Numbered from the stretch's first letter, positions 19,517 through 29,303 are shown. The stretch is DNA of 64,000 nt from Kangiella spongicola (GCF_003194565.2 NZ_QICH01000003.1:434001-498000), one strand, 5' to 3'. The notes: generated from the sequence alone by a model not told the origin. Translations and numbers: made by a program.

Positions 19517-20920
19517 TTAGTTAGATTCAGTATCAATAGTGGTCAGCTTGAAATCGCTAACTGGCTGAAATTGCTCGTTATTGCGATCAAACATTAAGGC
19601 ACCATCGACATAGACTTTTTCAGCTTTAGTGTAGACGCTGAATGGATTACCGTCCCAAAGAACGATATCCGCCATCTTGCCCTCTTCTAGTGAGCCGGTC
19701 TTTTCTTCCACACCAATCGCTTTAGCAGCATTAATCGTGATCCACTTAATGGCGTGCTCTGGCTTGATATCCATTCCCAGGCGATTGCCTGAAGTCATGG
19801 CCTTTGCCGCTTCTTTATTCAAATGCTGAATTACCGTAGCAGAGTCTGAGTGAACAACTGCGCATGCATCTGCTTTATCAACCAGTGCAACGTTAGATTC
19901 AACCATGTCGTAAGCTTCTTGCTTAAAGCCCCACCAATCTGACCATAGCGCCGAGCAAACGTCGTTTTCAGCTAACTTATCAGCGATCTTATAGGCTTCC
20001 ACACCGTGATGGAAAGTTGTGACTTTAAAATCGAATTCTTTCGCAATTTCCATCATCACCAGCATTTCGTCAGCACGGTAACAGTGGTTTTGAATAAGGA
20101 TTTCACCACGAAGTACACCAGCTAAGCTTTCTAAGCGCAGGTCGCGTTTTGGCGGCTTACCATTACCTAAACCAGACTCGTACTCATCCCACTTTTCCAT
20201 GTAGTCTTTAGCAGCGATCCAGGATTTACGATATCCAGCGACATTGCCCATACGCGTCATCGGTGCTTGGCCTTTGCTGCCATAAACACGCTTAGGGTTT
20301 TCACCACAGGCCATTTTTAAACCGTATGGCGCTTCTGGGAACTTCATTTCCATCACAGAGCGACCAGGAACATTTTTCAAAGTCACACCGCGACCACCAA
20401 CTAAGTTGGCAGAACCCGGTAAAATTTGTAATGACGTAACGCCACCCGCCAATGCCAGCTGGAATTGCGGGTCTTGTGGCCAAACTGAGTGCTCAGCCCA
20501 AACATCAGCAGTCACTGGAGCTGTCATCTCATTACCATCGGCACTCGACTGTACACCGGGAGCTGGATAAACACCAAGGTGCGAATGCACATCGATAATA
20601 CCAGGTGTCACCCACTTACCTTCAGCATCAATCACTTCAAGATTATCGTCGCTTGGTGCTTCAACGTCAGTCCCAACGGCAACAATTTCACCCTCTGAGA
20701 ATAAAACGCTACCGTTTTCGATTTTTTCACCGGTTGCGGTAAGAATGGTCGCGTTTTTAATTAAGACAGGATGATACTCACGTACCTCATACTGTGAAAC
20801 AAAGGCCTGACTATCAGAATCCTTCGGGTGAGATGCTGGCTCATCTTCGCCACATCCAACCAAAAAAGCAGCCCCGACAAAGGCTGCTAAGAAGGATTTT
20901 GAGAATTGCATTACTTTCAT
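19517..20920 (-). CDS. amidohydrolase lipoprotein
   Basis: Lipoprotein (lipobox LVGC, Cys about residue 23 from this start) with a full amidohydrolase barrel. The metal motif DVHSHLGV, later His residues in IQNHCYRAD and TTFHHGVEA, and an Asp in VVHSDSATV are present; the C-terminal SLEEGKMADIVLWDGNPF closes the beta domain. It probably acts on amide or imide substrates in the periplasm. Start: the second of two close ATGs is preferred because GGGA lies eight bases before it and only two before the first. It precedes the degenerate paralogue. Confidence 0.9.
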   Translation of the reverse strand: MKVMQFSKSFLAAFVGAAFLVGCGEDEPASHPKDSDSQAFVSQYEVREYHPVLIKNATILTATGEKIENGSVLFSEGEIVAVGTDVEAPSDDNLEVIDAEGKWVTPGIIDVHSHLGVYPAPGVQSSADGNEMTAPVTADVWAEHSVWPQDPQFQLALAGGVTSLQILPGSANLVGGRGVTLKNVPGRSVMEMKFPEAPYGLKMACGENPKRVYGSKGQAPMTRMGNVAGYRKSWIAAKDYMEKWDEYESGLGNGKPPKRDLRLESLAGVLRGEILIQNHCYRADEMLVMMEIAKEFDFKVTTFHHGVEAYKIADKLAENDVCSALWSDWWGFKQEAYDMVESNVALVDKADACAVVHSDSATVIQHLNKEAAKAMTSGNRLGMDIKPEHAIKWITINAAKAIGVEEKTGSLEEGKMADIVLWDGNPFSVYTKAEKVYVDGALMFDRNNEQFQPVSDFKLTTIDTESN

Positions 20921-20946
20921 AAACATAATCCCAAAACTAAAGTGAA

Positions 20947-22353
20947 TTAAAAGACTTGGATTCCAAAGAATCTCTCTAAAACAGTTATTATAGTAATAGT
21001 CCCTAAAATTAGCGGGCAGAAAATCATTACCGCAAAGTTAATGTAGTTCAATAACCATTTGCTTTGCGTCGCTCGCCCTTCCATCAATTCTGCGTTCAAA
21101 TTATTCTTTTTCCAAATATATGCTGTAAAAATAGCAATAAAGGTACCACCAAGCGGAAGGAAAGTATCACTCGCGATTAACTCCACAAAGTCCATGAAGG
21201 ATGCGCTAGCTTCTTGACCATCTTTATAGAGCGTCATAAAGCTCGACAACCAATCAACCGCACCGTGACCAAGTAATGAAGGAATACCTAACAAGAAGAT
21301 AAAACCAGCTGTTCCCCATACGGCTACAGGTCGTTTAATTTTCTTTTCATCGACCAAATAAGCAACAGGAACCTCTAATAAAGATACCGTTGAAGTTAGA
21401 GCCGCAAAAGATAATAACAAGAAGAAAACAGCGCCGATAACTTTACCCAGCAATGGCCCTAAACTTTCAAAAACACCTGGTAGCGTCATAAAAATTAAGC
21501 CAGCACCGCCAGACACGTCATCCATGTTGCCTGCACTTAAGAAAGCCACGAATGGGAAAATCATAAGACCAGCTAAGAAAGCAACGGAAACGTCTGTAAT
21601 GGTAATTAAAGCAGCCGAGCGAACAATGTCTTGTTTGCGTGAAACGTATGAGCCGTAAGTGATTAAGGCGCCCATACCTAAAGATAACGAGAAGAATGCT
21701 TGGCCTAGTGCCGAATAAATCACCTCGCCAGTAATCGCTGAGAAGTCTGGTACTAAGTAATACTTAATACCTTCCATAGCGTTATCAAGCGTGAATGAGT
21801 AAATCATCAAGCCAATGATCATGGCGAATAAGCTTGGCATCAAAATTTTAGCCGCTTTTTCAATCCCGCCTTTAATACCGCGAGAAACGATAAAAGCAGT
21901 TACTGCCATGAACACTATTCCATAAAGGAAAATATGATGCCAATCGGCAATAAAGGCACCAAATTTTTCAGGAGACTGAAAATCGAAGTTGCCCTGAGCC
22001 ATTTCTAGGAAGTAACCAAAAGCCCAACCAGCAACAACGTTATAGAATGACAGAATGAAAACACCAGCTAGAATCCCTAGCAATCCAATCCACGCCCAGT
22101 TCTTATGGCCAAGCTTTTTAAAAGCGCCAACCGCATTAAGCTGGGTTTTACGACCGATTGCTATTTCAGAAATCATAACTGGAAAGCACAGCAAGAAGCA
22201 GAATGCCAAGTAAATAACTACGAAAGCGGCACCGCCACCGTCACCTACTTCGAATGGGAATTTCCAGATGTTGCCAAGACCTACAGCCGAACCAGCCGCA
22301 GCTAATACAAACCCTAAGCGAGAGTTAAATTGACCTCTACTATTTGTCGCCAT
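20947..22353 (-). CDS. sodium-dependent transporter, NSS (SNF) family
   Basis: Inner-membrane Na+-coupled symporter of the neurotransmitter:sodium type, 468 residues and about 11-12 helices in the LeuT fold. The unwound helix 1 signature GSAVGLGNIWKFPF and the GGGAAFVVIYL segment are intact. Bacterial members carry amino acids or related amines; substrate is not predictable here. It is the first gene of the operon ending at 14450, 26 bases before the amidohydrolase lipoprotein. Confidence 0.93.
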   Translation of the reverse strand: MATNSRGQFNSRLGFVLAAAGSAVGLGNIWKFPFEVGDGGGAAFVVIYLAFCFLLCFPVMISEIAIGRKTQLNAVGAFKKLGHKNWAWIGLLGILAGVFILSFYNVVAGWAFGYFLEMAQGNFDFQSPEKFGAFIADWHHIFLYGIVFMAVTAFIVSRGIKGGIEKAAKILMPSLFAMIIGLMIYSFTLDNAMEGIKYYLVPDFSAITGEVIYSALGQAFFSLSLGMGALITYGSYVSRKQDIVRSAALITITDVSVAFLAGLMIFPFVAFLSAGNMDDVSGGAGLIFMTLPGVFESLGPLLGKVIGAVFFLLLSFAALTSTVSLLEVPVAYLVDEKKIKRPVAVWGTAGFIFLLGIPSLLGHGAVDWLSSFMTLYKDGQEASASFMDFVELIASDTFLPLGGTFIAIFTAYIWKKNNLNAELMEGRATQSKWLLNYINFAVMIFCPLILGTITIITVLERFFGIQVF

Positions 22354-22763
22354 TATGCCTACCGTTTAATTTGATTTTATTAGATCGGTTACACACTCTA
22401 TTCACGCCCTTGATATCAACGATGACACAATGAGCTAACGAAAATAAACCCAGAGGATGCTTGTTCAGTATGGCCAATAATTGGGTAGTCAGCCAAAAAC
22501 AAGACACACGCTAGCGAGCTTAGTTAACGTTTATATTCATAGAACCACTATTTAACAACTCTTTTATGACCCGCTTTAGTAGCGAGAATTTTTTATAAAG
22601 TGGGTAACAGATCTTTGTTAGAACCCGATCCTAGCCGCTAATAACACCATATTTAGACTTATCACTCAAGTAGTGCGGGATAAATCCTAGTAATTTTTGC
22701 TGTAATTCAAGCTGTTAGGTTAATTCTTGTGCAGAATTAATGTGGAAAATGCAATGAAGGCAT
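22354..22763. other. 410-bp intergenic region without recognised gene
   Basis: No open frame with a ribosome-binding site and no repeat was found. It must contain the promoter of the NSS-transporter operon, but I cannot place it with confidence. Confidence 0.5.
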
Positions 22764-22789
22764 GAAAAAGCCCCACGTGAGTGAGGCTT
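22764..22789 (-). terminator. terminator of the acyl-CoA dehydrogenase gene
   Basis: Nine-base stem AAGCCTCAC/GTGGGGCTT with one G-U pair and loop TCAC, then T-tract on the minus strand. Confidence 0.85.
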
Positions 22790-22827
22790 TAGAAGTGTTA
22801 TGACTTGGAACTCTCAATGATCGCTTA

Positions 22828-24522
22828 CTAGTAAAGTTCGCTTTCAATACTCGCCTTAAGACCCAATGTTCTTGGTAAGACTCGCTTAAAGAAAAAGTCA
22901 GACTTATCGTCAAGCTCGCCTTTAGCAGCAACCTCCATCTTTAACCAAAGGTAGGCGTAAGTAACAAGTGCTACATAGTGCAAGTAGTCGCACGCAATCA
23001 ACTGTGGCATATCTGGTTTATCAGCACTTTTAGAGATAATAGTCGTCGAAAGTTCTTTAAGCTCGCTTAAATGCCTAATGACTTTATCTTTATGATCTGA
23101 TGCTGGCAACGACTCTAAATCCGCATTGATTTCCGATAAGAAAGTATCTAAAAACTCACCTTTACTGCCAATCAGCTTTCGACCGACTAAATCTAAAGCT
23201 TGAATACCGTTAGTGCCTTCGTAGATTTGAGCAATTCGACAGTCGCGAACATGCTGCTCCATGCCCCACTCTCTGACATAACCGTGGCCACCGAAAACTT
23301 GCTGTCCAATGGTACAGGTTTCATAGCCTGCATCGGTAAAATAGGCTTTGGCAATAGGCGTTAACCACGCCGACATTACATCTGCAACCTTAACGGCTTC
23401 TTTGTCTTCGCTATGGAAAGCAACATCTAAATAACTACCCAACCAAACACCTAGCGCACGACCACCTTTATTAAAAGATTCCATGGTGTTTAACATACGC
23501 TGTACATCACCGTGCTTGATTAATGGTGCAGGAGCTTCACCGTCAGTCGCCTTACCCTGCAAGCGTTCGTTGGCATATGTATTGGCCTGCTGATACGACA
23601 TTTCGCCAAGACCGATGCCTTGAATACCGATAGATAAACGTTCGAGATTCATCATGGTAAACATACAAGCTAGACCGCGGTGTGGCGGGCCTATTAGCCA
23701 ACCTTTGGCGTTATCCATGTTCATAACACAAGTCGATGATGCTTTAATGCCCATCTTATGCTCAATCGAACCACAAACAATACCGTTTCGTTCACCTAGA
23801 GAGCCGTCATCGTTGACTAAAAACTTCGGTACTAAGAATAAACTGATACCTTTTGGGCCCGCAGGAGCATCAGGCAAGCGCGCTAACACTAAGTGAATAA
23901 TGTTTTCTGACATGTCATGCTCGCCACCAGTAATAAAAATCTTAGAGCCCTCAATGGAGTAACTACCATCATCATTCGGCTCTGCTTTGGTTTTGAGCAG
24001 CCCCAGATCTGAGCCAGCGTGTGCTTCGGTTAAACACATAGAGCCTGACCATTTGCCGCTGATTAAATTGGGTAAGTATTTTTCTTTGGTCGCATCATCG
24101 GCATGAGCTTGCAGGAGCTGTGTTGCGCCACCAGTTAAACTGCCGTATAGGCAAAATGAAGTATTTGCCGAATAGAACATTTCTTCGATAAGAACGTGTA
24201 ACGCTTTAGGTAAGCCCTGACCACCATAGTTAGGATCGGCAGTAATCGACTGCCAGCCACCCTCTACATACGCTTGATAGGCTTCTTTAAATCCTTTAGG
24301 TGTAGTTACAACACCATCTTCAAAGTGACACCCTTCTTCATCACCTGAGCGGTTAATTGGTTGCAATACGCCAGTGGCAAACTTCCCCGCCTCTTCTAGA
24401 ATGGCGTGATATAAGTCCTCGTCAAAGTCTGAAAAATCAGCAATATGGCCTAATCGTTTTGTCAGTGAAAAGACATCTCTAACAAGAAACATCATGTCAT
24501 CTACAGGGGCTTGATATTGCAT
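22828..24522 (-). CDS. acyl-CoA dehydrogenase
   Basis: FAD enzyme for the first beta-oxidation step, of the roughly 590-residue family whose N-terminus begins YQAPVDDM and which carries an extra C-terminal helical domain; some relatives are 3-methylmercaptopropionyl-CoA dehydrogenases. Visible marks are CLTEAHAGSDLG (FAD/substrate), GIKASSTC, QVFGGHGYVREWGMEQHVRD, and IYEGTNGIQALDLVGRKL with the likely catalytic Glu. Length 564 is slightly short at the C-terminus. It is a single gene with its own terminator. Two overlapping dyads, one with a perfect FadR core, lie 40-70 bases upstream. Confidence 0.93.
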   Translation of the reverse strand: MQYQAPVDDMMFLVRDVFSLTKRLGHIADFSDFDEDLYHAILEEAGKFATGVLQPINRSGDEEGCHFEDGVVTTPKGFKEAYQAYVEGGWQSITADPNYGGQGLPKALHVLIEEMFYSANTSFCLYGSLTGGATQLLQAHADDATKEKYLPNLISGKWSGSMCLTEAHAGSDLGLLKTKAEPNDDGSYSIEGSKIFITGGEHDMSENIIHLVLARLPDAPAGPKGISLFLVPKFLVNDDGSLGERNGIVCGSIEHKMGIKASSTCVMNMDNAKGWLIGPPHRGLACMFTMMNLERLSIGIQGIGLGEMSYQQANTYANERLQGKATDGEAPAPLIKHGDVQRMLNTMESFNKGGRALGVWLGSYLDVAFHSEDKEAVKVADVMSAWLTPIAKAYFTDAGYETCTIGQQVFGGHGYVREWGMEQHVRDCRIAQIYEGTNGIQALDLVGRKLIGSKGEFLDTFLSEINADLESLPASDHKDKVIRHLSELKELSTTIISKSADKPDMPQLIACDYLHYVALVTYAYLWLKMEVAAKGELDDKSDFFFKRVLPRTLGLKASIESELY

Positions 24523-24560
24523 ACTTTCTCCTACTCTTGCGGGTTATTTGAATTCAATAA

Positions 24561-24592
24561 AGACCATAACTTAAGCTATGGTCTGACCAGCT
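24561..24592. promoter_or_regulatory. FadR-type site and overlapping dyad upstream of acyl-CoA dehydrogenase
   Basis: TGGTCTGACCA at 24579-24589 is a perfect FadR core palindrome. It overlaps a second inverted repeat, AGACCATA/TATGGTCT (24561-24568 and 24577-24584, 8-bp arms). On the minus strand a TATACT -10-like element lies just upstream, so a bound repressor would sit at the transcription start. Confidence 0.55.
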
Positions 24593-24652
24593 TAGTATAG
24601 GAAATATAATTTACCCTTGTCTAGCCTAGATTACTAATAAATAGCGCTGCAT

Positions 24653-24682
24653 AAAAAAAGCCCTAACAATTGTCAGGGCTTT
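24653..24682 (-). terminator. terminator of the AGCS symporter gene
   Basis: Stem AAAGCCCT...AGGGCTTT, continuing through GACA/TGTT-like pairs, followed by seven T on the minus strand. Confidence 0.9.
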
Positions 24683-24702
24683 CTATTAATAGTTAAGGAA
24701 GA

Positions 24703-26403
24703 TTATTTGGGATTCTCTTTGCGGAAATCAGACCAATAATCTTTAACCGTTTTCTTCATATCTTTGTGTAACAGCATGATTCCTATTAAGTTCGGAATCG
24801 TCATCATTACAATAGCCACGTTGGCCAACGCCCACACAACAGTCGTATCGACAACCGCTGCTAAAGCGAACATAGCAACGTAGAAGACGCGATAAACATG
24901 AACACCTTTAGAGCCAAACAGATAGGTTACCGCTCTATCGCCATAATAGGACCAAGCGATAGCCGTCGTAAACGCGAACAGCAATAGCCCTAGTGAAACG
25001 ATGTATTTACCATTCTCGCCTAAGAAACCTCGTGTAAAGGCTTCCGCTGTTAAACTTGCCGAATGGAGTAGCGACTTACCTTCTACCACGATTTCAGGAT
25101 TTTCCAATCGTCCATCTTTGACGGTGAGTTCGCCAGTAATCGGTGTTGACTTTAAACTTTCATCTTCATACTGGTGATAAGTTACGTCTTCAGCAATAGA
25201 GCGAGCATTGATTAATGTAAAGCCATCTGAGATCGCCACACCGTCTTGAATAGAGATACTGCCGTTAAAGCGCTTCACTTCGGACGTTTTCTCAGTCTTG
25301 CGGTCAAGGAATATTTGTAACTGTTTTACGTCACTCTCACTGGAGTCAGAGTACTCGCCTGCGACAAAGATCATATCGTTTCGATCAAAGGTATTTTGAT
25401 GCTTGTCTTTCCAAACCCCCGACGAAAGAATTACTAGTGCCGTCAAAGTACAAATAATCAGCGTATCAATAAACGGTTCAAGCAATGACACCATACCTTC
25501 TGACGCTGGCTCTTTGCCCTTCGCCGCTGAGTGCGCAATTGCTGCTGAACCTTGACCCGCTTCGTTCGAGAATAAGCCACGGTTAACACCACGCTGCATG
25601 GCGTAAGCAAAGCTAGCGCCTAAGAAACCACCAACCGCAGCTGAGCCGGAGAAAACACTTCCGATAATAGCTGAGAAAGAAGGAACGATGTTTTGATAGT
25701 TATAGATAATAACCAGCAATGCACCGATAACGTAAAGAACTGCCATGAAAGGTACGACTCTTTCCGCCACTTTAGCAATACGTTTAATACCACCAATAAT
25801 CACCATCGCTAGCAAAATCGCGAGAACCACACCAGTGATCCAGTTTGGGATCAAGAAAGTATCGTTCATTACCTGAGCAATGTTGTTAATCTGTGGCATG
25901 TTACCCGTACCAAAAGAACTGATAATCGTCGCTAGCGCGAAAATCACCGCTAACCACTTCATATTCAGTTTCTTTTCCATATAGTACATCGGGCCACCAG
26001 CCATGGTGCCGTCTTCAGTTTTTTCACGGTATTTGTGAGATAAGGTAACCTCAACAAACTTCGTGGTCATACCTAAAAACGCAGTAACCCACATCCAGAA
26101 AATCGCCGCAGGACCACCCATAAAGATAGCCAGTGCAACGCCACCGATATTACCCGTACCAACGGTGCCTGATAGCGCTGTTGATAAGGCGGCGAAGTGA
26201 GACGTATCGCCTGGATCTGAGCTCTTGCTGTATTTACCTTTTACGATTCTGACTGCTTGCCCGAAGTAACGAACCTGCGGTAAACCTAGATAAATAGTGA
26301 AAAATAAACCGACGCCAATTAATAAAAACGGAAAGTAATCCGCTGAACCAAGAAATCCGTCTAGATAATCCAGTCCACTCTTAATTGTTTCAATAATGTC
26401 CAA
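24703..26403 (-). CDS. sodium:alanine symporter (AGCS family) with large insertion
   Basis: Inner-membrane Na+-coupled amino-acid carrier. Helical parts are typical ([45 protein letters not shown], and the C-terminal [22 protein letters not shown]). Length 566 exceeds the usual 450-490 because about 117 hydrophilic residues (about 332-448) interrupt the region between GVWK and [10 protein letters not shown]. The insert is beta-rich and repeats phrases such as [13 protein letters not shown] and [13 protein letters not shown], so it is probably a folded domain facing the periplasm. The gene is monocistronic with a terminator. Confidence 0.92.
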   Translation of the reverse strand: MDIIETIKSGLDYLDGFLGSADYFPFLLIGVGLFFTIYLGLPQVRYFGQAVRIVKGKYSKSSDPGDTSHFAALSTALSGTVGTGNIGGVALAIFMGGPAAIFWMWVTAFLGMTTKFVEVTLSHKYREKTEDGTMAGGPMYYMEKKLNMKWLAVIFALATIISSFGTGNMPQINNIAQVMNDTFLIPNWITGVVLAILLAMVIIGGIKRIAKVAERVVPFMAVLYVIGALLVIIYNYQNIVPSFSAIIGSVFSGSAAVGGFLGASFAYAMQRGVNRGLFSNEAGQGSAAIAHSAAKGKEPASEGMVSLLEPFIDTLIICTLTALVILSSGVWKDKHQNTFDRNDMIFVAGEYSDSSESDVKQLQIFLDRKTEKTSEVKRFNGSISIQDGVAISDGFTLINARSIAEDVTYHQYEDESLKSTPITGELTVKDGRLENPEIVVEGKSLLHSASLTAEAFTRGFLGENGKYIVSLGLLLFAFTTAIAWSYYGDRAVTYLFGSKGVHVYRVFYVAMFALAAVVDTTVVWALANVAIVMMTIPNLIGIMLLHKDMKKTVKDYWSDFRKENPK

Positions 26404-26479
26404 AAATCTTCCCCATGCTACTTATAAGTTAAAATTATCGGCTAACCTTACCACTATGAGAAATGCTTGGCTAGTCACT

Positions 26480-27598
26480 TTATTCATCAAATTCATCATC
26501 AAAAGCCCCGTCTAAGTACTCCAGAGGCAGCTGCACAAAGTGAGTAGATTCGGCGTTTTGGAAGCGAACTCCGAGTCCTAATAAGCGAACCGATTTCTCC
26601 CTACGATGAAAGCCCTCATCCATTAATTCATAAAATAATTCATCGCTCACTCCAAAGCTTGTTCGCTCCACAGTGGTTGCCGTAAAGTCACTAAACTTCA
26701 ATTTAACAAACATTTTATTCACTGGCGCATCGACTTTTGAGCGAGCCAGACGTTGCTTTAATGTGGTCAATAATTTAGGGATTTCAGACTGACAATCGTC
26801 GAGCGTGTATAAATCTTTATCGTAGGTATTTTCGACGCTTAGCGACTTACGTGGATAATGCGTAATCACAGCTCGGTTATCAATTCCGCGCGATAAATAA
26901 TACAAACTGCGACCAAAAGCGCCAAACTTTCGCGTAAGTTCCAATAACTCAAGCGATTGCAAATCCTTACAAGTATAAATACCCATGTTATGAAGCTTTT
27001 CTGTGGTCTTTTTGCCAACCCCAGGGATTTTCTTCACCTCCAAATCGAGCATAAAGGAGTCGACTGCCGAGGGCTCTATAACAAACTGTCCATTTGGCTT
27101 TTTCCAATCAGATGCCACTTTAGCCAAAAATTTATTCGGCGCAACGCCCGCTGAAGCCGTTAACTCGAGCTCTTGATAAATATCATGGCGTATGGCTTGC
27201 GCAATATAAGTGGCGCTTCCTTTATAGTGCGAAGATTCGGTCACATCCAGAAAAGCTTCGTCTAAAGATAGGGGCTCAATAAGCGGTGTATACTTTGCAA
27301 AAATAGAGCGAATCACCTTGGAGTCATGGCGATACTTGTCAAAGTTCGGCGGCACAATAATCAGATTTGGGCATAACCGCTTGGCGTGGGCCGAAGCCAT
27401 TGCGGAGTGAACGCCATAGCTTCGAGCTTCATAATTACACGTAGCGATCACCCCACGCTTGTCTGGCGATCCACCAACAGCCACGGCAGCACCGCGTAGC
27501 AATGGATCATCCCGCATCTCAATGGCTGCATAAAAGCAGTCCATATCCACGTGGATAATTTTTCGATTTGTTGGGGTGTCAGACAAGGGTTCAGGCAT
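26480..27598 (-). CDS. dinB: DNA polymerase IV
   Basis: Y-family translesion polymerase, 372 residues. The palm motif HVDMDCFYAAIEM supplies the first catalytic Asp and the steric-gate region, SLDEAFLDVT the second acidic pair; the helix-hairpin-helix region (KIPGVGKKTTEKLHNMGIYT) and little-finger domain follow. The C-terminal ...FDDEFDE is acidic and lacks an obvious QLxLF clamp-binding end, although LPLEYL just before it may serve. No LexA box was recognised upstream. It is a single gene. Confidence 0.95.
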   Translation of the reverse strand: MPEPLSDTPTNRKIIHVDMDCFYAAIEMRDDPLLRGAAVAVGGSPDKRGVIATCNYEARSYGVHSAMASAHAKRLCPNLIIVPPNFDKYRHDSKVIRSIFAKYTPLIEPLSLDEAFLDVTESSHYKGSATYIAQAIRHDIYQELELTASAGVAPNKFLAKVASDWKKPNGQFVIEPSAVDSFMLDLEVKKIPGVGKKTTEKLHNMGIYTCKDLQSLELLELTRKFGAFGRSLYYLSRGIDNRAVITHYPRKSLSVENTYDKDLYTLDDCQSEIPKLLTTLKQRLARSKVDAPVNKMFVKLKFSDFTATTVERTSFGVSDELFYELMDEGFHRREKSVRLLGLGVRFQNAESTHFVQLPLEYLDGAFDDEFDE

Positions 27599-27679
27599 GG
27601 CCTTATTTTATGACGGAACTGGAGCCTTGTCATGGAATGAAATGATAGTAGCCCCGAAAACACTCGAGGCTATTAGATA

Positions 27680-28210
27680 TTACTTACCCCACATACGTGG
27701 AATAACACTTGTTTTATCGCTCTTTTGTCGCCAAAACGCCATCATGATATGTCCCACAACTAGCGCTAGTAAAATCCAACCGAGAGTGCTGTGGAAGTCA
27801 CTCCCTAAGTCAATCATCCAACGAATTTTCTCACCTTCAAAGCCAGAAAATACAGGAATGCCAAAAGGCTCAAAACTTCTACCCGCACCATATTGGCGGA
27901 ATAAAGCTACCACTGGCACGGCAATTAATAGCAAATACATGCTTGCATGGCCTAGCTTTGCTAAAAGGTTAACCGACTCCGGTCTTCTCTTCACATTCAG
28001 CAATGCCCAAACAAGACGTAACACCATCAACACAAGAATTAAAAACCCAACAGGCTTATGCGTTGGCCAGAAAAAAGCCTCAATGGATGTATCTTCAAAG
28101 AAAAAACGAGCAGCAGCACTTAGAAACTGCCAAAGTATCAATAAGGCCAATCCCCAGTGTAATATACGGCTTACTTTACCGTAGCGCTGATTATTGTCTT
28201 TTATCGTCAT
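27680..28210 (-). CDS. cytochrome b561
   Basis: Four-helix di-heme b membrane protein of the bacterial cytochrome b561 family, 176 residues. Likely heme-ligand His residues are seen in SRILHWGLALL, WPTHKPVGF, LGHASMYLL and DFHSTLGWILLALVVGHI. It carries electrons between quinol and a partner such as superoxide or a periplasmic acceptor. It stands alone after dinB with no linked partner. Confidence 0.92.
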   Translation of the reverse strand: MTIKDNNQRYGKVSRILHWGLALLILWQFLSAAARFFFEDTSIEAFFWPTHKPVGFLILVLMVLRLVWALLNVKRRPESVNLLAKLGHASMYLLLIAVPVVALFRQYGAGRSFEPFGIPVFSGFEGEKIRWMIDLGSDFHSTLGWILLALVVGHIMMAFWRQKSDKTSVIPRMWGK

Positions 28211-28322
28211 TGTAGTAGAACCCCAAAATTATAAAGGTTGAAAATACTACACCAGCCTTTTCTAAAATACTAGAACCGAGATGGCAACAAGCCCATTAAC
28301 ACTGCTCGACTTAAAGAGATGT

Positions 28323-29303
28323 TTAGCGTAGTTGCTCCAAACTGGATTCTAACTCTTGTATAAAGGCCTGTGGCGAATCAAGCCCCAGATAAATCAACTT
28401 GCCAGAGATGAGTTTTAGCTCGATATTGGGAGTGCCTGCTAAATTATAGCGCTTAACAAGGCTTGCTCTAGGGATGTACCCAGAATTATAGCTGACACTA
28501 TCAATCTGGTTGAAAGGAACTGTTAGAGGATTATATATCCCATACCTAATAATAAGACTGTTCGAGGTAATCGATACAGGCCGGATGGCAACAGCTCTGT
28601 ACTCGGCAAAGAAGAACACAAGCCCTAAAAGGGTTAGGAGAGTAACTATGTTGGCAGCTAGTGGCGACCAAATGAAGTGTAGCAATAAGTGAACAATGGG
28701 CAGCTCGAACAAAATAATAATGATAAAACCGAGTAAGTTGCTCTGAGTGCCATCTTTTAGGTGGTAACTAAAGTGCTTACAGCCAAGGAAGTTGCTACGT
28801 CTAATTTTTTTGGAGAATAAAGCATAAGTCCAAACTCTTGCTTCAAACGAAAGAATATCGCTAATAACACCCTTTCCTATGATTTTTTCAATCGGCTTTG
28901 ATATGGCTAGATCTGGATCTTGCTGTATCGACAGTGACGCCTTTATAGCAAAGATAACCGTTATAATAGTGGTTATCTCAGCTACAACAAACAAAGCCAG
29001 AGCAACATAACGTCCCGTTTCAAGGTAATTCCATATTAACTTCGAACTTTCTGGAATGATGAAGCTTCCTAATAGAATAATTAAGCAACTGTAAACAACA
29101 GCCTTGAATGCGGCTTCTTTTTTGTCTTTGATAAAGATGAAGCATAAAACAGGTAACACGATCAGTCCGTCAATCAATAACAACCATTCGGGCTTAGTAG
29201 TGCCGAAATCATTCAAAAAGGTCGAACTTTGGTAGTAATATGTCCAAAAGCCAGAAATTACTAGAAGAAAAAACAGCGGGACTTTTTGCTTTATTGACTT
29301 CAC
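28323..29303 (-). CDS. hypothetical membrane protein with C-terminal PH-like domain
   Basis: I do not recognise a named family. The 326-residue protein has about six hydrophobic helices (near residues 9-25, 42-58, 68-84, 98-120, 192-214, 217-233). A soluble C-terminal tail resembles bacterial PH-like domains: SITSNSLIIRYGIYNPLTVPFNQIDSV followed by NIELKLISGKLIYLGL. A charged cytoplasmic loop with KPIEKIIGKG and KKIRRSNF lies in the middle. It may be a membrane-associated regulatory or lipid-sensing protein; that is speculation. It is monocistronic, with a good frame and an ATG start. Confidence 0.7.
   Translation of the reverse strand: MKSIKQKVPLFFLLVISGFWTYYYQSSTFLNDFGTTKPEWLLLIDGLIVLPVLCFIFIKDKKEAAFKAVVYSCLIILLGSFIIPESSKLIWNYLETGRYVALALFVVAEITTIITVIFAIKASLSIQQDPDLAISKPIEKIIGKGVISDILSFEARVWTYALFSKKIRRSNFLGCKHFSYHLKDGTQSNLLGFIIIILFELPIVHLLLHFIWSPLAANIVTLLTLLGLVFFFAEYRAVAIRPVSITSNSLIIRYGIYNPLTVPFNQIDSVSYNSGYIPRASLVKRYNLAGTPNIELKLISGKLIYLGLDSPQAFIQELESSLEQLR

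Noticed and set aside
27576-28184. 202-codon plus-strand open frame opposite dinB start and cytochrome b561
   Set aside because: It lies antisense to two well-supported genes and its translation has no family features.
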